NCBI GenBank assembly: GCA_907163375.1
Contig: CAJQUW010004727.1
Coordinates: forward strand, 124,001-188,000
Reading direction: 5' to 3'
Source: Prostheceraeus crozeri
Taxonomy: Eukaryota; Platyhelminthes; Polycladida; Euryleptidae
DNA length: 64,000 bases
This document shows, in pieces, positions 35,380 to 48,789 of this stretch. The position numbers and the translations under genes are program-made. Within the stretch, counting starts at the first letter, position 1, and each line of letters starts with the position of its first letter. The notes beneath the pieces are model-generated. The model was not told the origin of the DNA, searched no databases, and saw only the letters and a list, made by a program, of their open reading frames with translations.

Positions 35380-36300
35380 GGTGCAACCTGATGTCGATAC
35401 TTACATGTACTTACTCTTCCTTCACCTTTATCGTCCGTTGATCCCATCTCCTGGGGCTGGACGGTTGATGACTCTCCTCCATTCATCTCGGTTGGCAGCG
35501 AGTTCTTCGGGGACTCCTATTTTCTTCAGACCTTCTTAAGATACATTTACGCCATGTTCTTCTTGGTCTTCCGACGGCTCGACGCCCTGGGACTTCCATG
35601 CTTTCCACTCTCCCCAAGCAGTTTCCATCAGCTCTCTTTACATGAACGAAAACCATCTCAGACGACCTCTTCCAGTTCGATCTTCCAGCTCTTTCAAGTC
35701 ACACATTCTCGCCACTTCCTCACTTGATCTTCCGTCGCTCCATTTTACTCCTGCCATGTATCTCAGCATTCTCTGATCACATGCTCGCAATAGCTAAAAC
35801 AACTTCTGTGTCAAGGACCATGTTTCTGAGCCATACACAAAGACAAATCGTATGCAAGACTCATACACATGAGCTCTGGATCTTAGGGGGACACTCTTGT
35901 TGTTCAGAAGGCTGGCTAGCCCTCTCCATTAGGACCAAGCATTAACCACCCGAGCTTTCACTGCCATTTCCACACCACCTTGGCTGTGCAGCTTATCTCC
36001 GAGATGGCAAAAGTGGCTAACCTCTTGTATGCTAGGACTGGCATCAATTCTTACAGAGTCGTCAGTCGGAATATTGGTGGTATTTGCGCTTCGACGCATA
36101 GGGCATTGGAAATGTGTCACATGACACCACTTGTGGCATGAGGTACAGAGAATCGAATTTACCCAAACTCCTTTTCCACAGCATCCACACGGCCGTTTAC
36201 CAGATTTGCTTGTTTCTTCCCTGTCACCATAACCTTCGTCTTCTCCAGGTTAACTTTCATTACCCTCTTCTCAATGCTGCTTTTCCATCCACAAAGCTTT
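35380..36300 (-). pseudogene. LINE reverse transcriptase remnant (RTE-like type)
   Basis: The minus strand around 35929-36120 reads T-H-F-Q-C-P followed by V-S-H-F-C-H-L-G-D-K-L-H-S-Q-G-G. This matches the Y-L-G-D/S-x-L-S-x-x-G block after the RT palm of invertebrate LINEs, preceded by a small Cys-rich knuckle (about 36100-36180). Further pieces down to 35400 correspond to the C-terminal region in scattered frames. It is old and heavily broken, and lies inside the scramblase intron on the gene's own strand. Confidence 0.6.
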
Positions 36301-37739
36301 GCTCCGTCTAATTACCATTTGATTAGCTAAATGCACTACTCATTTCACTGAGTTGAGTTAAAGTAATTTTTTTAAAGTCATGTCTGCCTAACATTTTCAA
36401 CAAAAATCGAGACGCCGCTCCAAAAAAATGCGAGACATTTTTCAACATCATTAATGGCGATTTAGTTTTCATAATCATCTCGATTACGTCATTCACGTCA
36501 TACAGAGAGTGTTCCGCCTGACATATTTTTACTTGTCGATATTTCCTTAATATAAAGAGGCACATCGAACTTACTTATAGATAAAAATCATGGACAATGA
36601 CCGAAACGTAGCTTAATGCCTCCTCATAGTAAGACTCTCTCATAAAAGCATCTTACGAGTCTACATTCCATATAGTCACTCGAAACGAACCTTTAAGCCA
36701 CTACTAAGGATATCCGGAACATGACGATTTTTATTGATCTAGGTAAATCGTGTTGTAACTGTTGCATGTTATCAAAACTATATATGTACAATTGTACATG
36801 GATATTTAATAAGTCAGAAATGCCGATCTTCGGGTGCAAATAAATAAAGTCAAAATTTTCAGAACAAAAATCGGAACATACGATTCCCAGAGACAAAAAT
36901 CCGGAACAATCGACAGCCCTGGAAGTTGTCTGAGTGATATTTTGTAGCGAAATGAGTGAGAATGAAATCACATTATTTACACCTTACCTTGACAGTTATT
37001 ACGGCTTCATGATAAGATGGTTTAGTTATGTTTTCCCAAAAATTACTTCTACTTTTCTGGAAATCAGCGGAAATTTCAGAATACTTACTTAAACATGAAA
37101 GTTGGTGGAACATGGTAAGATATTGAATTATAATTACTGGAAGAATCTTTCTCCGATTTCCATGCGAATGTTGTCATTCATAGAAAACATATAAGATATA
37201 CAGCCCATAACGCTAAGGAGGTCAACACTGCACAAGAAGGATTGCCGACAAAATTGACGAGCATTGTCAGTTCATCGCTATCAGATATGGGAAAAGTTTC
37301 TCCTTTGTACATAATATAACATCTCATCAAACGTAGAACACAATATAGTACGTAAGTAGGAATGACATGGATAAAATAGAAATATCATGAAGGCGGGAAG
37401 TTGATGTTGTTGTAAATTTGCTATATTATGATTATCTCTCAGCAAATTTTGGGCGAAATGTCATTGTTTAGAGTAGAGAAAGCATGAACTGATGAAGCAC
37501 TTTTCGAATCTCGGAATCTATTGAGTTCTTGAATACGAATGGGGAAGGTCTATTTTCTGAATCATTGTTAAACCTTCACCCGCTCATTAACTCGCTCGGA
37601 TAGTATCCACCTGACTGTGACATAGATATTCCTAGTAGTCGACCACTGCATCACTGCGTTCGCCGGCTTTACCTGACGTTGTTATCCATCACCTCCGATG
37701 TTTGATCAATGTCTCTATCCATATTGTAAACGATGTATC
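36301..37739. other. Intronic, no gene
   Basis: Two minus frames (36323-36565 and 36693-36971) are open but match nothing and lack splice sites. CAGGGCTGTCGATTGTTCCG (inverse, near 36905-36930) looks like one end of a hAT element. I found no partner end. Confidence 0.3.
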
Positions 37740-38110
37740 TCGTTTTGGACATGTTACATCAGCAGTACAAGAACTGAACTGGCGGATTGATATGCGGTTA
37801 GTTGCAATCGTTTACAAATGTGTTTATGGATTGGCTCCCTCTTGTAAGCTATTTTTGTCCCATTTGTAAGCGATCTCACTTGCGTTCTGCCTCATCTTAT
37901 CGTACAGACTCAAGTTTACTCAACTGTGCAAATGCGATTATGAAATGAACTGCCATAGAATGTACATTGCTGAAGTCACAACATCGATCCAAATTGTCTG
38001 TCAAGAACTTCTTATGAGTTACAGATAGCAAGCTTTGTGCATTTCTTTCTTTTTTAGGTTTTAGTGAATTGACCCTGAAGCTGCTTTAGCATGTCTTATT
38101 TTTATAAAAT
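37740..38110 (+). pseudogene. LINE reverse transcriptase tail remnant
   Basis: The plus frame reads I-D-M-R-L-V-A-I-V-Y-K-C-V-Y-G-L-A-P-S-C (about 37785-37845). This matches the L-P-V-x-x-R-I-x-x-K-I-x-x-L-x-Y-K-x-L-x-G-x-A-P segment at the end of RT in CR1/L2/Jockey-type LINEs. What follows has the right spacing but is decayed. It is antisense to the scramblase gene. Confidence 0.45.
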
Positions 38111-38878
38111 TCGTTATCATCATTATCATGCAGCAATTGCAGTAGGGTTGGTACCGAAAGGTAATTCTAAATCTGATATTTGCTCCTGCAACATTGTAAA
38201 TCCTTCTCATCTATTAAAGTTGTAGTAATTTGCACTGCTTTACTTCTAATTGATGCAGTAATTACATTGGTTCAACAAAAAGACCTTTCCATGTTCGTTT
38301 TCAGGAACTCAATAGAATAAGGTTCCGATATTATATAAGTGCGGTAGCAATCCATGCTTTCTCTAAACATAATGACGTCAACATGAATACTATCAACTTC
38401 ACTATATCTATTGACAAGCATATTAATCACGCAAAAACAAAAATTTCAGAAGCTTATCATATCGATTAACTGTATTCGAGGATCAACCGGAAACATTAAC
38501 TGGTGACTTGAGCGGTTACTCACTTCACCCTGTTGCTACATAGCAGCTCTCCACATGTATTGTCCACACGTCATGATAATCTCACTCTATAGCGTGTACC
38601 CTAGACAAAGGACGCGTAGGGAGAAACGCAGGATTGTATTTTTTACCTGTATTTTCACTATGAACTTTGCCTGAGCTAGAAGTGATCAGCTTTCTTTTCC
38701 TTAATGATTCTCTAATGCACGTAGTTCCACTGATATGTCTGACCTTATCTTCAGTGCTATATTACAGAATTATAAGACATAAAGCGCTATGAATATCCTC
38801 CATAAATTCATTCACAAACATACTCAGGGTGATTAAAGATAGCATCATATATTTTCAACAGAGGGTTGGCATACTGAC

Positions 38879-39093
38879 CATGTAAAGAAAACCGGTTGAA
38901 ACCGAGACATTCGTGACATCCTCGCCAACGTTTCACAATCTGACCGACCTCTGAGCCATCAACGCAAGAAAGAATTTTGAATTCAATGTCCTTGCAGCAG
39001 AAACCGAGCTTGCACATGTGTTCTCCCTTGATTTCAAATATTGCGGTGTTAGAGGCATCCTCAATTACGAACTCAGGATAACAACATGTATGT
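38879..39093 (-). CDS. PLSCR: Phospholipid scramblase, penultimate exon
   Basis: The reading H-T-C-C-Y-P-E-F-V-I-E-D, then I-F-E-I-K-G, then F-C-C-K-D-I-E-F-K-I and V-G-Q-I-V-K-R-W-R-G, follows scramblases block by block (x-P-x-F-x-I ... L-x-I-x-G ... C-C-x-D-I-x-F-E-I ... V-G-x-I-x-K-x-W-x-G). The acceptor is TTTTCCTTTCAG (39094-39095 region) and the donor is ATG/GTCAGT. Phase is 2 in and 1 out, matching both neighbours. Oddity: where the family has the Ca2+-loop D-A-D-N-F-G-I-Q-F-P-x-D, the spliced product reads G-F-N-R-F-S-L-H-V-P-Q-D. Only the last acidic residue remains. Confidence 0.85.
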
Positions 39094-41500
39094 CTGAAAG
39101 GAAAATTGGAGTTCATGCAATCAACTAATTTAAGGACAAACTAAGAGAACTTAAATCATCATATGACTCATAGTTGCATGGAAGGATTTGGCAAAATTAA
39201 TCGACCGAATATTTGATTAAACATAGTTGAAAGACAATGGCTCCACAACATGCGGCATTCGCGACAGCAGCTATCATACGCGTACATTTGTGTCTGTCAC
39301 AGGCCCAAGTGTGTAAGTTTCTTGTAGGGTGGTTACAGTGGTCCCTTGCTGTTGTCCCCGGTTGATGGAAGTGAGAGCTAAATTATTGGAAGGAACATTG
39401 GTTAACTGCTTTTGCAGTTCGCGCGCTGCCATTTATCGTGGCTTTCAGGACCCACTGCTCATGACGAGCTCATGCTCTTTAACGTGTTATAATTGTAAAT
39501 AGCTTGCAAGCTAAGCTAATTGACTTCTCATGATTATGTTCAGTCAATACTTCTACTACATTTTTATCATCGTTTATCAATCAAAACGCTGGAGTGAATT
39601 AGCAAAATTCCTTCATTTTCAAAAAGTTCATTCGATTTGGTCGGTCAAACCTTGCCATGCGGCATAGGCTGGAGGTTAGGAGCCGAAACCCTGCTTTTTA
39701 TAGTTGCTTGGCTCCCCTGATGACTGCTAGCACAGCTATTAATTTTAGCTTTTTCAGTCAAGTGTAAATCTTGGTTACACTTAAATTTTGGTTTAACATC
39801 TCACCGCTTGATTGAACGTGATTCGTCACAACTTTTTTCTTAATTTCGATGAACAACTCGATATTTCTGGATCACGTTGAAAATCATAAATTAACATTAT
39901 CGACCACTAGAAAATATTTTCTACATTCAAGAGCAGTCAAGCACTGCACACCACTGTGGCACAGTCGAGAAGCAATGTTGATTTAGAATCATGAACTTCA
40001 CAGAAACATGATTACTCTGAGTAAGCTGCCACCGGGAACAAATATTGGAAAATGGTGCACACCCATATGCATGTATATACATGTATAATTAGCTTTCATT
40101 GCATGCATTGTTTTGTAAAGTGTTTTCGCCTTTTCGATTATTTTGTTCGCTAGAAGTTTCGCAAAATTTTACCCTACAATTTAGTTGGTTGATCGATTCA
40201 TAACGCAAACTCATCTACTGATAGTAGCAATACGTTATAATCGTCCAACACTGTTAACAAGGCAGTGCCTGGGAAATGACTGAAGCCATCCCAGGAGCGC
40301 GCCCGTACCTGAAGAAAGGCCGAAACCGCGCCTGGACTCAGACCCGTGTTTGGAAAATGAAAAGGCAATAGTTGTGCCCGGAGCCCAATATCCAGTCGAT
40401 TCCCAGGACATAATGCCCTTTGTTTAACACTACCGTGTCCGTCTCTATGCCTCTGGAACTAGAACACGCTATGTGTTTTATAGTTGTCTGATCATACCTC
40501 GTGTAATTTTATCTGTCAGATGAATTTTGTGTGTGAGCATTTGCTGTCACAGAGTCATTTGCAGTGGAACAATACCAGATCGCTTTGTCACGGTCAAACG
40601 AAAATGATGGTGTCAGGATATGGCCCCATATGACCCACTACTTTTTGAAATATGTTTGACTGACTTTAACTGATTGTTTGTGACAATTCTCAAAATACGT
40701 CGTGCTAATATTAAATACTGTTGATGTGATCCCTTGCCTCTATCTTTGATAATCTAAAACTCACACTAAACTAAATCTCGGACTATGTAATGACCTCGTT
40801 CCATTGGAATTTTTAGAAAGTTCATATTTTATCATATATCATTTAATGATGCATATGTTACAACAGCAAAGTATTAAAATATAGCTTATGCAGCAAAGCC
40901 TGAATGTTTTCTGCAGTTCATCTGTATAACAGATCAGCAGGCTTACGTATGAAAAAAGCCTATACAATAGATCAATCACTAGTGCACGTGAAGAAAGACA
41001 ATGTAAGCCATCTGCATTGGTCTGCGTCATTTTTACTTAACTGGGCTGTAAAATTGATAATAGTGCAGATATGACACACACACACGCATTGTCACGCAGT
41101 CTAAAAGGTGTGGTTATACTTCACTCTGTGTAGATTGTAGCTTTGTAGAGTCGATTTATGACCTCTCTAGAGCTATTTTTCGACTGTATCTGCAGATGCT
41201 ATGTAATCTTTGAAAATGATTTTTGCCTATTCTTTGTAGAAGTAGTGCCTATATTTCCTTCACTAAAATACGTAGCAGTTTGTTTGTACGATGGACAAGA
41301 ATATGGATGATAGGGATGAAATCGATCTTCTGTGTACAGTGAGAACATGAAACGATCACATTCCGTATACATGAAAAGACTTAAAAACAAATGAAAATAA
41401 CGTGGACAATACTAAATGTTGATGATACCCAATTTTATAAGCAATCACGAGATACTCCGAATTTCTAACCCGTATGTGTAATAATTCTAATAATTCTCAC
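39094..41500 (-). other. Scramblase intron, 2.4 kb
   Basis: Phase-2 intron between the exons at 41501 and 39093. It holds a short element-like inverted repeat at 40268-40407. A minus frame at 41199-41390 is open but has no splice sites in phase. Confidence 0.55.
40268..40407. repeat. Small GC-rich inverted-repeat element
   Basis: CCTGGGAAATGACTG at the left pairs with the inverse CCTGGGAATCGACTGG at the right, enclosing GC-rich CGCGCCCGTAC and GGGCTCCGGGCA. At about 140 bp it would be a very small MITE. The flanking duplication is unclear. Confidence 0.4.
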
Positions 41501-41574
41501 GTAATTTCTAGCCCGAATTGCCATATCATCATATGTGGTCGTTGTGACAGTGATTGCAGTTTAATGTCTTCTTT
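41501..41574 (-). CDS. PLSCR: Phospholipid scramblase exon (proposed)
   Basis: The exon reads K-E-D-I-K-L-Q-S-L-S-Q-R-P-H-M-M-I-W-Q-F, which lines up without gaps with the scramblase block [20 protein letters not shown]. The donor AC/GTGAGA gives phase 2, which fits the next exon exactly (ACA, Thr, then H-T-C-C-Y-P). The proposed acceptor (GCTCAAAG) gives phase 0 and fits the exon at 51765-51899. The open frame extends further upstream to 41721, so the start could lie there, for example at 41671. The normally conserved Gly-Tyr of this block is changed. Confidence 0.6.
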
Positions 41575-42249
41575 CTTTGAGCGGGCATACAAGATTACTC
41601 TTCGTGCGTTTTCAGATATGCTGAATCCGATAGCTCTTTGCATCACTTGGATCCACGCCGACTTTCCACTTCTAGTCATATCGAAATTCCACTTTGCAAC
41701 TGTTCCACTTTGTTTTAACAAAACTGCATCTTCTTTTCTTTAATGATATTGTGTGATTCACATGAACTGCTTTCGGAACCTATGTGAAAATACTTGTATG
41801 ATTATGTTTCTTTAACTTTCTCAAATGATCGAAGATTTTTGGTAATTGCGTGATCATCTAATGCCGCAGGTGACATCTTTCTTCTCGGTAAAATGCAATC
41901 TTTGTTTTATTGGAATCCAGAAAAAATAGTAGAATCTTCAAGACAGATCTACTGGGTGCAGCAACGTGCTATAACATGCTGGTGCCATGGTTGATGCCGT
42001 CTTTCCGCGCTCGCCATAATTGATCGCCTATATCACCCATAGTAGCACCACTTCCCGATTCTACAGTCATTTATTCATTTCGCTTCAATTGGCGACGAAT
42101 GTCGATTAGTCCATTACTGTACATTTCTACCTTCAATAATCTGAACTGACAACCAATTTCTAAACTGTGAAATTCCTTTTTCTCGGCATATATTGAAGTT
42201 CACTTCGAATTTATGCATTGCGCTCGCATAATCGTGAGAAACAGCGAGC

Positions 42250-44310
42250 ATGCACTGGAAACATGTGAAAACAGCACTATTGTCTCAATTCATCCTCATA
42301 GTCTATATCCACCTGCATGACTATCGCGTGCGTTATATCAAATTGTGTTTGCTTCCGTTCGACTGGTCTATCAGGAAAGGATGGTATTTCAAGAAAGCTG
42401 ATGACGAACTTTATGCCATCGTTGAGGTCAGGTAGACGATCCAACGACGCCAATGATTATTCGATTGGTGGTGGGAGGGAGAATTCCGATAAAAGTAGAT
42501 GTCGACATTGCTGCTACTGACGACGCAAACGATGACGAATAGAATTTCATTCAATAACTATCGATGGAGATGGAGATGAGTCGTCGTCTAAATCAGTGAC
42601 AGTTCACCAAGTTCAACGTGCAACAGTGAAACATGTAGACAACCAGATGTCAATCAAAAGCAAACGTGCTTATGACTTTGGATGCCTTTGATTTACCGTA
42701 TTTGTTACTTTGGACCGCATGAGATCATTGGTACGAATTCAAATACAGCCGAAGACTTATTCAAACAATTTGAACGAGATTAATCTTCGAGAAATGAAAG
42801 CCTACATAAGGATTTAATCCAGGAGAGTCTACCGGCCATATCACGAAGATATCCTTAGTTTATGGATACAACTCATGTAAGGAAAATACTTAATGACAGT
42901 GTTGGTGAAAACCCACCCTATTTAAAAAAACCATGAGTTTTGTAACTAGGTAGGTCTTTTAAAATGCATTCACCAACTGATAGACGTACGATCGAATTTG
43001 AGAAAGATATTGATAGTAGGACCTAATAACATAAGGTTATGTCCGATGTCAAATCGCAAGCTCAACGGTGTATTCTTATTTAAGTATTAATCTACTCACA
43101 ACATAATATTTCTTCATTATCTGAAATACACGTCTTATTCTTTTTATAATACCGAGACAATTCTTTCGGTATGAGATGCGAAGACATAATTCAGGCTTAA
43201 CGTCTAGGTGGTTTAATAATTATGCATCCACATGAAATTGTAAGTAACATTGACATCAATAGATTAATCTCGTTTAGTATTTATCACAATGAAAACAAAT
43301 TTAGTGATACAACTCAACGTATAATATCACGTGCATGACTTCGTCATACTAAAATCAATGATCCAAAAATGTTCATAACAAAAATCGATCGTGAAAAGTG
43401 AATGATATAACAGACTAATCAAAGCACCCAGAACCAGCAATATAGAATAATTATGAAATTTGACTACGAATGCTCCGTAGCCGCTCTTTTTGGACTGCAA
43501 TTAGGCTAAAAGTGTAATTAAAACAATTAATTAAACGCTCGTTCATGTTGAAGTTCCGATCTGATGATAGACAACTGTCATCTAAAAATCCTGGCCTTAT
43601 ATAGAAGAAACACAATCTACATGTACTACTTTAAATAACCCAGCCTCCTATTTAAAATGGAATTTTTGGTATGGTTTTTGAATATGCCAACCCTGCTTTA
43701 TGATACAGTGATACTTAAACTTTGTCGTTTCAAATTACTCATGTTCTCCGATTCGACGACAAAGGACACCTAAGTGTCGAAAAGAAGGCGTGAAAGCATG
43801 TGTTTATGCGCGACTTCTTCAAACTGCTTGCAGAATAGCCTCCTCATGAATGTGTCACCATTGATAAATCAATGCCGTTCAGTGGACACCGCATTATTTA
43901 GGCAATACATGCCTCTGAAACGTGCCTACTGTAGTATCACACTTTTCGTTGGAGTGTTGTTTTGCGCTTTTTTTCATCGTTTCTATAATTAAGATGCTGC
44001 TGATGCAGCTTCACTAGCTATGCAGAATTCCAAGTTTACACATCTTTGGTAGAACAGCAGAAAGATACGTCATCGTCGCTGATTATTTCTCTTTGATATC
44101 AGTTGTCAAACTTCAAAGATTTCATAGAAAGCAAAACTAACAGCCAACAACATGCTCTTGAATATCGAGGAAATGCATTTCTTGAATCTGAAAAACGTGG
44201 ACGTTGCATTTCTTGCATGGGAAGTCTGGACAGACAGGCCACAACCAAATGTAGTGTTTGCTCTGCTTTCGGATGCAGATATCTCATTTTCAGTGACCGT
44301 TGAGCTTAAG
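42250..44310 (+). pseudogene. piggyBac-type transposase, heavily decayed
   Basis: Several plus-strand pieces come in piggyBac order. There is an Asp-rich stretch (D-V-D-I-A-A-T-D-D-A-N-D-D-E, about 42495-42540). Next is E-I-N-L-R-E-M-K-A-Y-I-R-I (about 42775-42815; relatives have E-x-x-A-F-I-G). Then V-D-T-A-L-F-R-Q-Y-M-P-L-K (about 43885-43920; relatives have D-E-x-M ... x-Q-Y-M-P-x-K-P). Last is a terminal Cys cluster, R-G-R-C-I-S-C ... T-K-C-S-V-C-S-A-F-G-C (about 44190-44275), the piggyBac C-terminal finger. Stops and frameshifts are many. Terminal repeats and the TTAA flanks were not located. It lies antisense in a scramblase intron. Confidence 0.45.
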
Positions 44311-47300
44311 TTCACATCTCATGTAGGCCTGCATGTACCATGCTGATGATTTTGACTTGAAAGTCAAGTTCGGTCCTTAAATTTGCATTTACATACATTC
44401 AAAGCGTGATTCAGACTATTAGTTCTGATTATCATTCTCGATTTATTGAAGTTGATGAACAATGCAATTAGCAATAACAGGATAAAAGACGGCCATGTAG
44501 ATCAATTTTCATGACTGAATTACTTCAAAGGTTTTTTATCTTCAGGGCATAACGTTTTGATATTACATGTGATATAATTTACCTGTATATGATGCATATT
44601 CGATATATAATTCGTGGTTTCAGCATATGAATATGATCCCATTTATTGTTAACGTTCTCTTTTCTCATTGACGCTGGAGGGTTAAACACTTCACGTGTTT
44701 CTGACTTTCTTTAAATTTTCTGCACTCATTCATATAGGGCAGTTTACACAATAAAATGACGTAAGAGTTCCCAAATGTCATCATACATTCTTGAACCTTA
44801 TTTGTTGTATATGTCCATCCTAAGCGTTTAGGAACATAGTTTACATTTTATAACCCAATCGCACTACGGCACATATAACTGCATCTCCGCATACTCTTCC
44901 TACACATTTACCAATGTTAAACAAAGTGATAGACATGTATAATAAGCCAAAAAACTAATCCGTAGAGTCAAAATCTGTCTACTTCCAAAAAAGGAAAACA
45001 GACATTAACATAGCAACACTTTCAATGCAATAAATCAGGCGGTAAGTGCTGCTGAATAAGTTCAACAATTTAGAGAAAATTGCTTTCTAATAATCACCAG
45101 GAAGTCATTGGGTACGGTAAAAACTTTGCAATTGACATTAAATGGATGACTTATAAAATTCTATCACAATGCTAAGCATAATATCGCAATTATACTATCG
45201 CGAGAATAGCGCAGTAATTGAGCTATTTCTTGCCGTATATTTTGATACAATGAACATTCTATTATGAAGTGACATAGTAGAGTTTCCGGTGATTTGACTC
45301 ATTACATTATCCGTACAGACGTTCTTCATATCGCGATCGATTTCCATAACTGTGATTACTTTCTACATACTATGTAACTATCAGTTACAAAATCTAGTTT
45401 ATGATTTTTTTTCTAAATTTTTGCAATACTTATGTTATTGCATTCGATATCAAAATTCAGACATGATTCCAGGGCATTCTGAAACCGGAATAATTGACGC
45501 CAGCATGACCCTCATTTACTGGACGAAGAGATATCCATTTTCGCTGTTATAGTGACACATTCGGTTTTTCACAATTCTCAAGAAACAGTTTTATCAGCAG
45601 GTAAATAATGTTCATTCCAGTTTCGTTTGGTGAAGTTTTATAGGGCAATTGCTTTACACGCCAACAACCATGTGCATCGAATGTCATGGCCATTTAAAAT
45701 CATATTGAAATGAATTGTGTTATGTGCATCTTCAATCAAAATTTTTTCATTATACCATAATTTGTGATTTCCATTTCATAATAAAGACATTTTACTACTA
45801 CTACTACTATTACTCGCAATAATTTCTATCCAAAAGACAAAATTGCTGCTTTGTAGAAGTGACTATTCATGGGATGTATTCCCAGTTTTTGAGTGACAAC
45901 GTATTTTGTAAAACTGGTATTGAATCTGATCCAAGCCTCTTCGATTAATGAAGAAACAGATTTCAACACATTATTTCATTTTAGACAGTACAACCTACAA
46001 GCTTCTCAAACGTGTTTCTTCTACAATTATTTGCCCAAATTCCTTTAATTGTTTAGCAGTGAAATAATTCTAATTAGCTTAATTGGCTACAGCACTGACA
46101 GCAGACCGTTATAACTCTTAATTCTGTTGTCAAAATACACGTACAAAATATGTGACTGATGAGTGCTGACTGGTGCTATTTATTCATATGACATCAAATA
46201 GCAACAGAAGCAAATCAAACTCATCATTAATATCAACAAAATTTAAATCGTAACGTGGCAAGCAATGCACTTTCAAAGCCGTATTTTCATGTAGAGCACA
46301 CGAATCACACAAATTAGGTGGAACTGATATCGTCCAGTTTCACAAAGCTTGTTGTATTAAAACAGACATTAAATCAAGCCTGAAGCATAAAGCTTGCGAT
46401 TATATACATTCATGTACAATCAGATCACGGACAGGTTGCACATCAGAGGGACAGTTTACTTGTAACGTTGCTATGTAGCAAAACATACGTATAACAGATA
46501 ACAGCAGTGTAACAGTTTGAGAAGAACGATGTATGTATGGAGACGAGAAGGATCCGTGACTACTCAATCAAGACAACACTCAAATGAGATTATAGTTCTC
46601 AACTTATCTCCAGTTACATCTTGCCGCAATTGATCTCTAACTGCAAATGTGTTCATACATTAACTGAAGATGGCATTCACTGAAAATAACTTAAAGTTGG
46701 ACCCCATTAAGATTATGAAGCAGACAGCAATGAAATTACAATCAAAATCTGTCGAGTATATCCCTATTACTTTCAATTGTCTTTTAGATTTTTGCAAGAC
46801 CCTCTCGGATGATTTTATATCAGCATGACTCGCAGTGGTATTTCAAAGCTGGACTAATACTGCCAATAGTCCAGACTTTGGCGGAATCACGACTCACGAG
46901 GTTTTCCCTTCACAAACCGTATTCTTCAACCGAACATGCTTCGAAAACTTACAGTTTACTTCTTCAGTGGTACAGACAAATAGCGCAAAAAAATACAATT
47001 CAAGCTAAAATCAGGCACAGTGGAATCAAATGCTGCCGTAACTGCGTAGAAATACTGCAGGTGAGGTCAGAGAGAATTCATAGTCCAAGATGCAGCGGTG
47101 CTGATCTATTCCTTTAATTGACTAAGACATTTTGATTCTCTAGTGGAAATCACTGCAAGAATGAGAGGGCATTTACAATAACGAAAATCGAGAAATTCCT
47201 GGGCTTTGGGAGACGTTCGTGAACAAAAATGCGAAATGCGAACGGTTTCTATTCGTTCATTGCTACAACTAAAAAAAAACTCAAATCAAAAAAGACATAG

Positions 47301-47639
47301 AAAATGTTGAATTTTTATTCGATTGACTGGATGTAGACATAATATTCAGCAATGCTCTTTGTACATTTCTCCTTCTATCACATAGAATGTGGATAATTCA
47401 TACATAAAGACACTATGTACATTGTGCATGCATGTATTTCCAATTACGAATGCATGACCGACTAGAAAGCGGTGATGATGAAAACATGAATATCAGAATT
47501 CTTAAACATCATTTTGTTTGTGTAGAAATGATATCTGGTGTTATCTATCATTGCACGAATTGGCCATGATAGCTGCTTCATGTCTTGCAAACATCATTGA
47601 TTGTTTGCAGCTACAGGACCAAGAACCTTTCCTCTCCTT
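44311..47639. other. Intronic, no gene recognised
   Basis: AT-rich sequence. A polyadenylation-like AATAAAGACATTTTACT followed by (ACT)n at 45780-45816 looks like the 3' end of a decayed LINE or SINE. Nothing else can be supported. Confidence 0.4.
45791..45816. repeat. (ACT)n microsatellite
   Basis: A run of ACT/CTA triplets with one interruption, directly after AATAAAGACATTTT. This suggests the simple-sequence tail of a retroposed element. Confidence 0.8.
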
Positions 47640-48789
47640 AAATCCAACTTGCGGCCTCATAGTGGCGGAGAAGTGTAAACGGAGGCGCACCAGGGCTATG
47701 CTGTCTGGAACTTGAGCTCCTGGCAGGTCTTACCTTGGCCGACAGGTCTGGTACAAGCGGTGAAGGGCCGCACTCCGGCTAACTAAGCAGGCTCTGGCAA
47801 CCCAATGCTGGCAGCGGGGCAGTGATAAGAGAGGTATAGGCCAAGAACGATAAACTGTTTTATGGATTGTTTATCTTAAGGACACCCGGCGGAGGAACCT
47901 CTTCAGGAGGTCATCGACGGGGGGCCATTGGCCTCAGTTAGGTAGGAACGACGCAGTACTCATTCCTGGTAAGTTTGACACATTTTTTTGCCAATGAATA
48001 TCTCATAGATTCTCTCCTTAAATCCATGGCTACGAATAAAATGAACATGGTCCCCAGTACCGGACACAAGGGGGTGCTAAGAATCACCCGCTTTGTGAAT
48101 ACAAAGACTGAATTGCGTATTGGAACATGGAATGTTAGAACACTCAATCAACAGGGCAAATTACAACAACTTGAGAAAGAATTCGATAATCATCAATTTG
48201 ATATTCTGGCTTTAAGCGAAATAAGATGGGATGGTAAAGGAAAAGAGAAGCGCGAAAACGGAAGGACTCTGATCTATCCAGGCAGAGACGATAATAGAAA
48301 ATAAGGTGTCGGATTGATGTTAAGTAAGAATGCCTCAAAAAACTTTAGGCCTCAGCCACACTGCGAGCTATTCCAAGCGTTTCTGAGCAAAGCGTTTTGC
48401 AGCAAATACAAAGTCATCATTACCGCAGTTGTAGACTGCCACACTGCGAGCAAAGCAAACGAGAGCGATTAATAGCTTACGGACATACGTTCGCTCGAGA
48501 CGCTCGTGTTTGCTTTGCTTTCAGTGTGTCTGAGACCTTAGTTGATTGAAAACCTGGTAACAGTCGTATAATTCTTACTAAATTCAAAACAATTCAGTGC
48601 AATCTCGGAATTATAGCGTGCTACGCCCCAATGAATAGCGACCCTGAGGGAGAAAAGGACAAGTTCTACGACAAGTTACAAGACACCATCAATGATATCC
48701 CAAAGCGGTACATGCGAGTTTGCCTGGGGGACATGAACGCTTAAGTTGGAAGAAACAACGAATGTATGGAGAAAGTTGATGTGAAATGA

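Larger units (their letters stand above)
29697..38878 (-). other. 9.2-kb scramblase intron with LINE debris
   Basis: The intron runs from donor GTCAGT (38873-38878, minus) to acceptor AG (29697-29698, minus). Inside lie LINE remnants at 35380-36300 and 37740-38110. A short inverted repeat GTTTTACCCGC lies at about 30951-31030 in a GC-rich patch. Otherwise 29700-35380 is AT-rich with no gene, RNA or repeat that I can support. Confidence 0.55.

Noticed and set aside
41199-41390. Minus frame with C-P-x-x-x-Q ... I-G-T as an alternative scramblase exon
   Set aside because: Splice phase does not fit either neighbour, while the exon at 41501-41574 fits both and aligns better.
46809-47117. 102-codon plus frame as a gene
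   Set aside because: No recognisable family or start context. It ends near a GTGAGG donor-like site but has no supporting neighbour exon.
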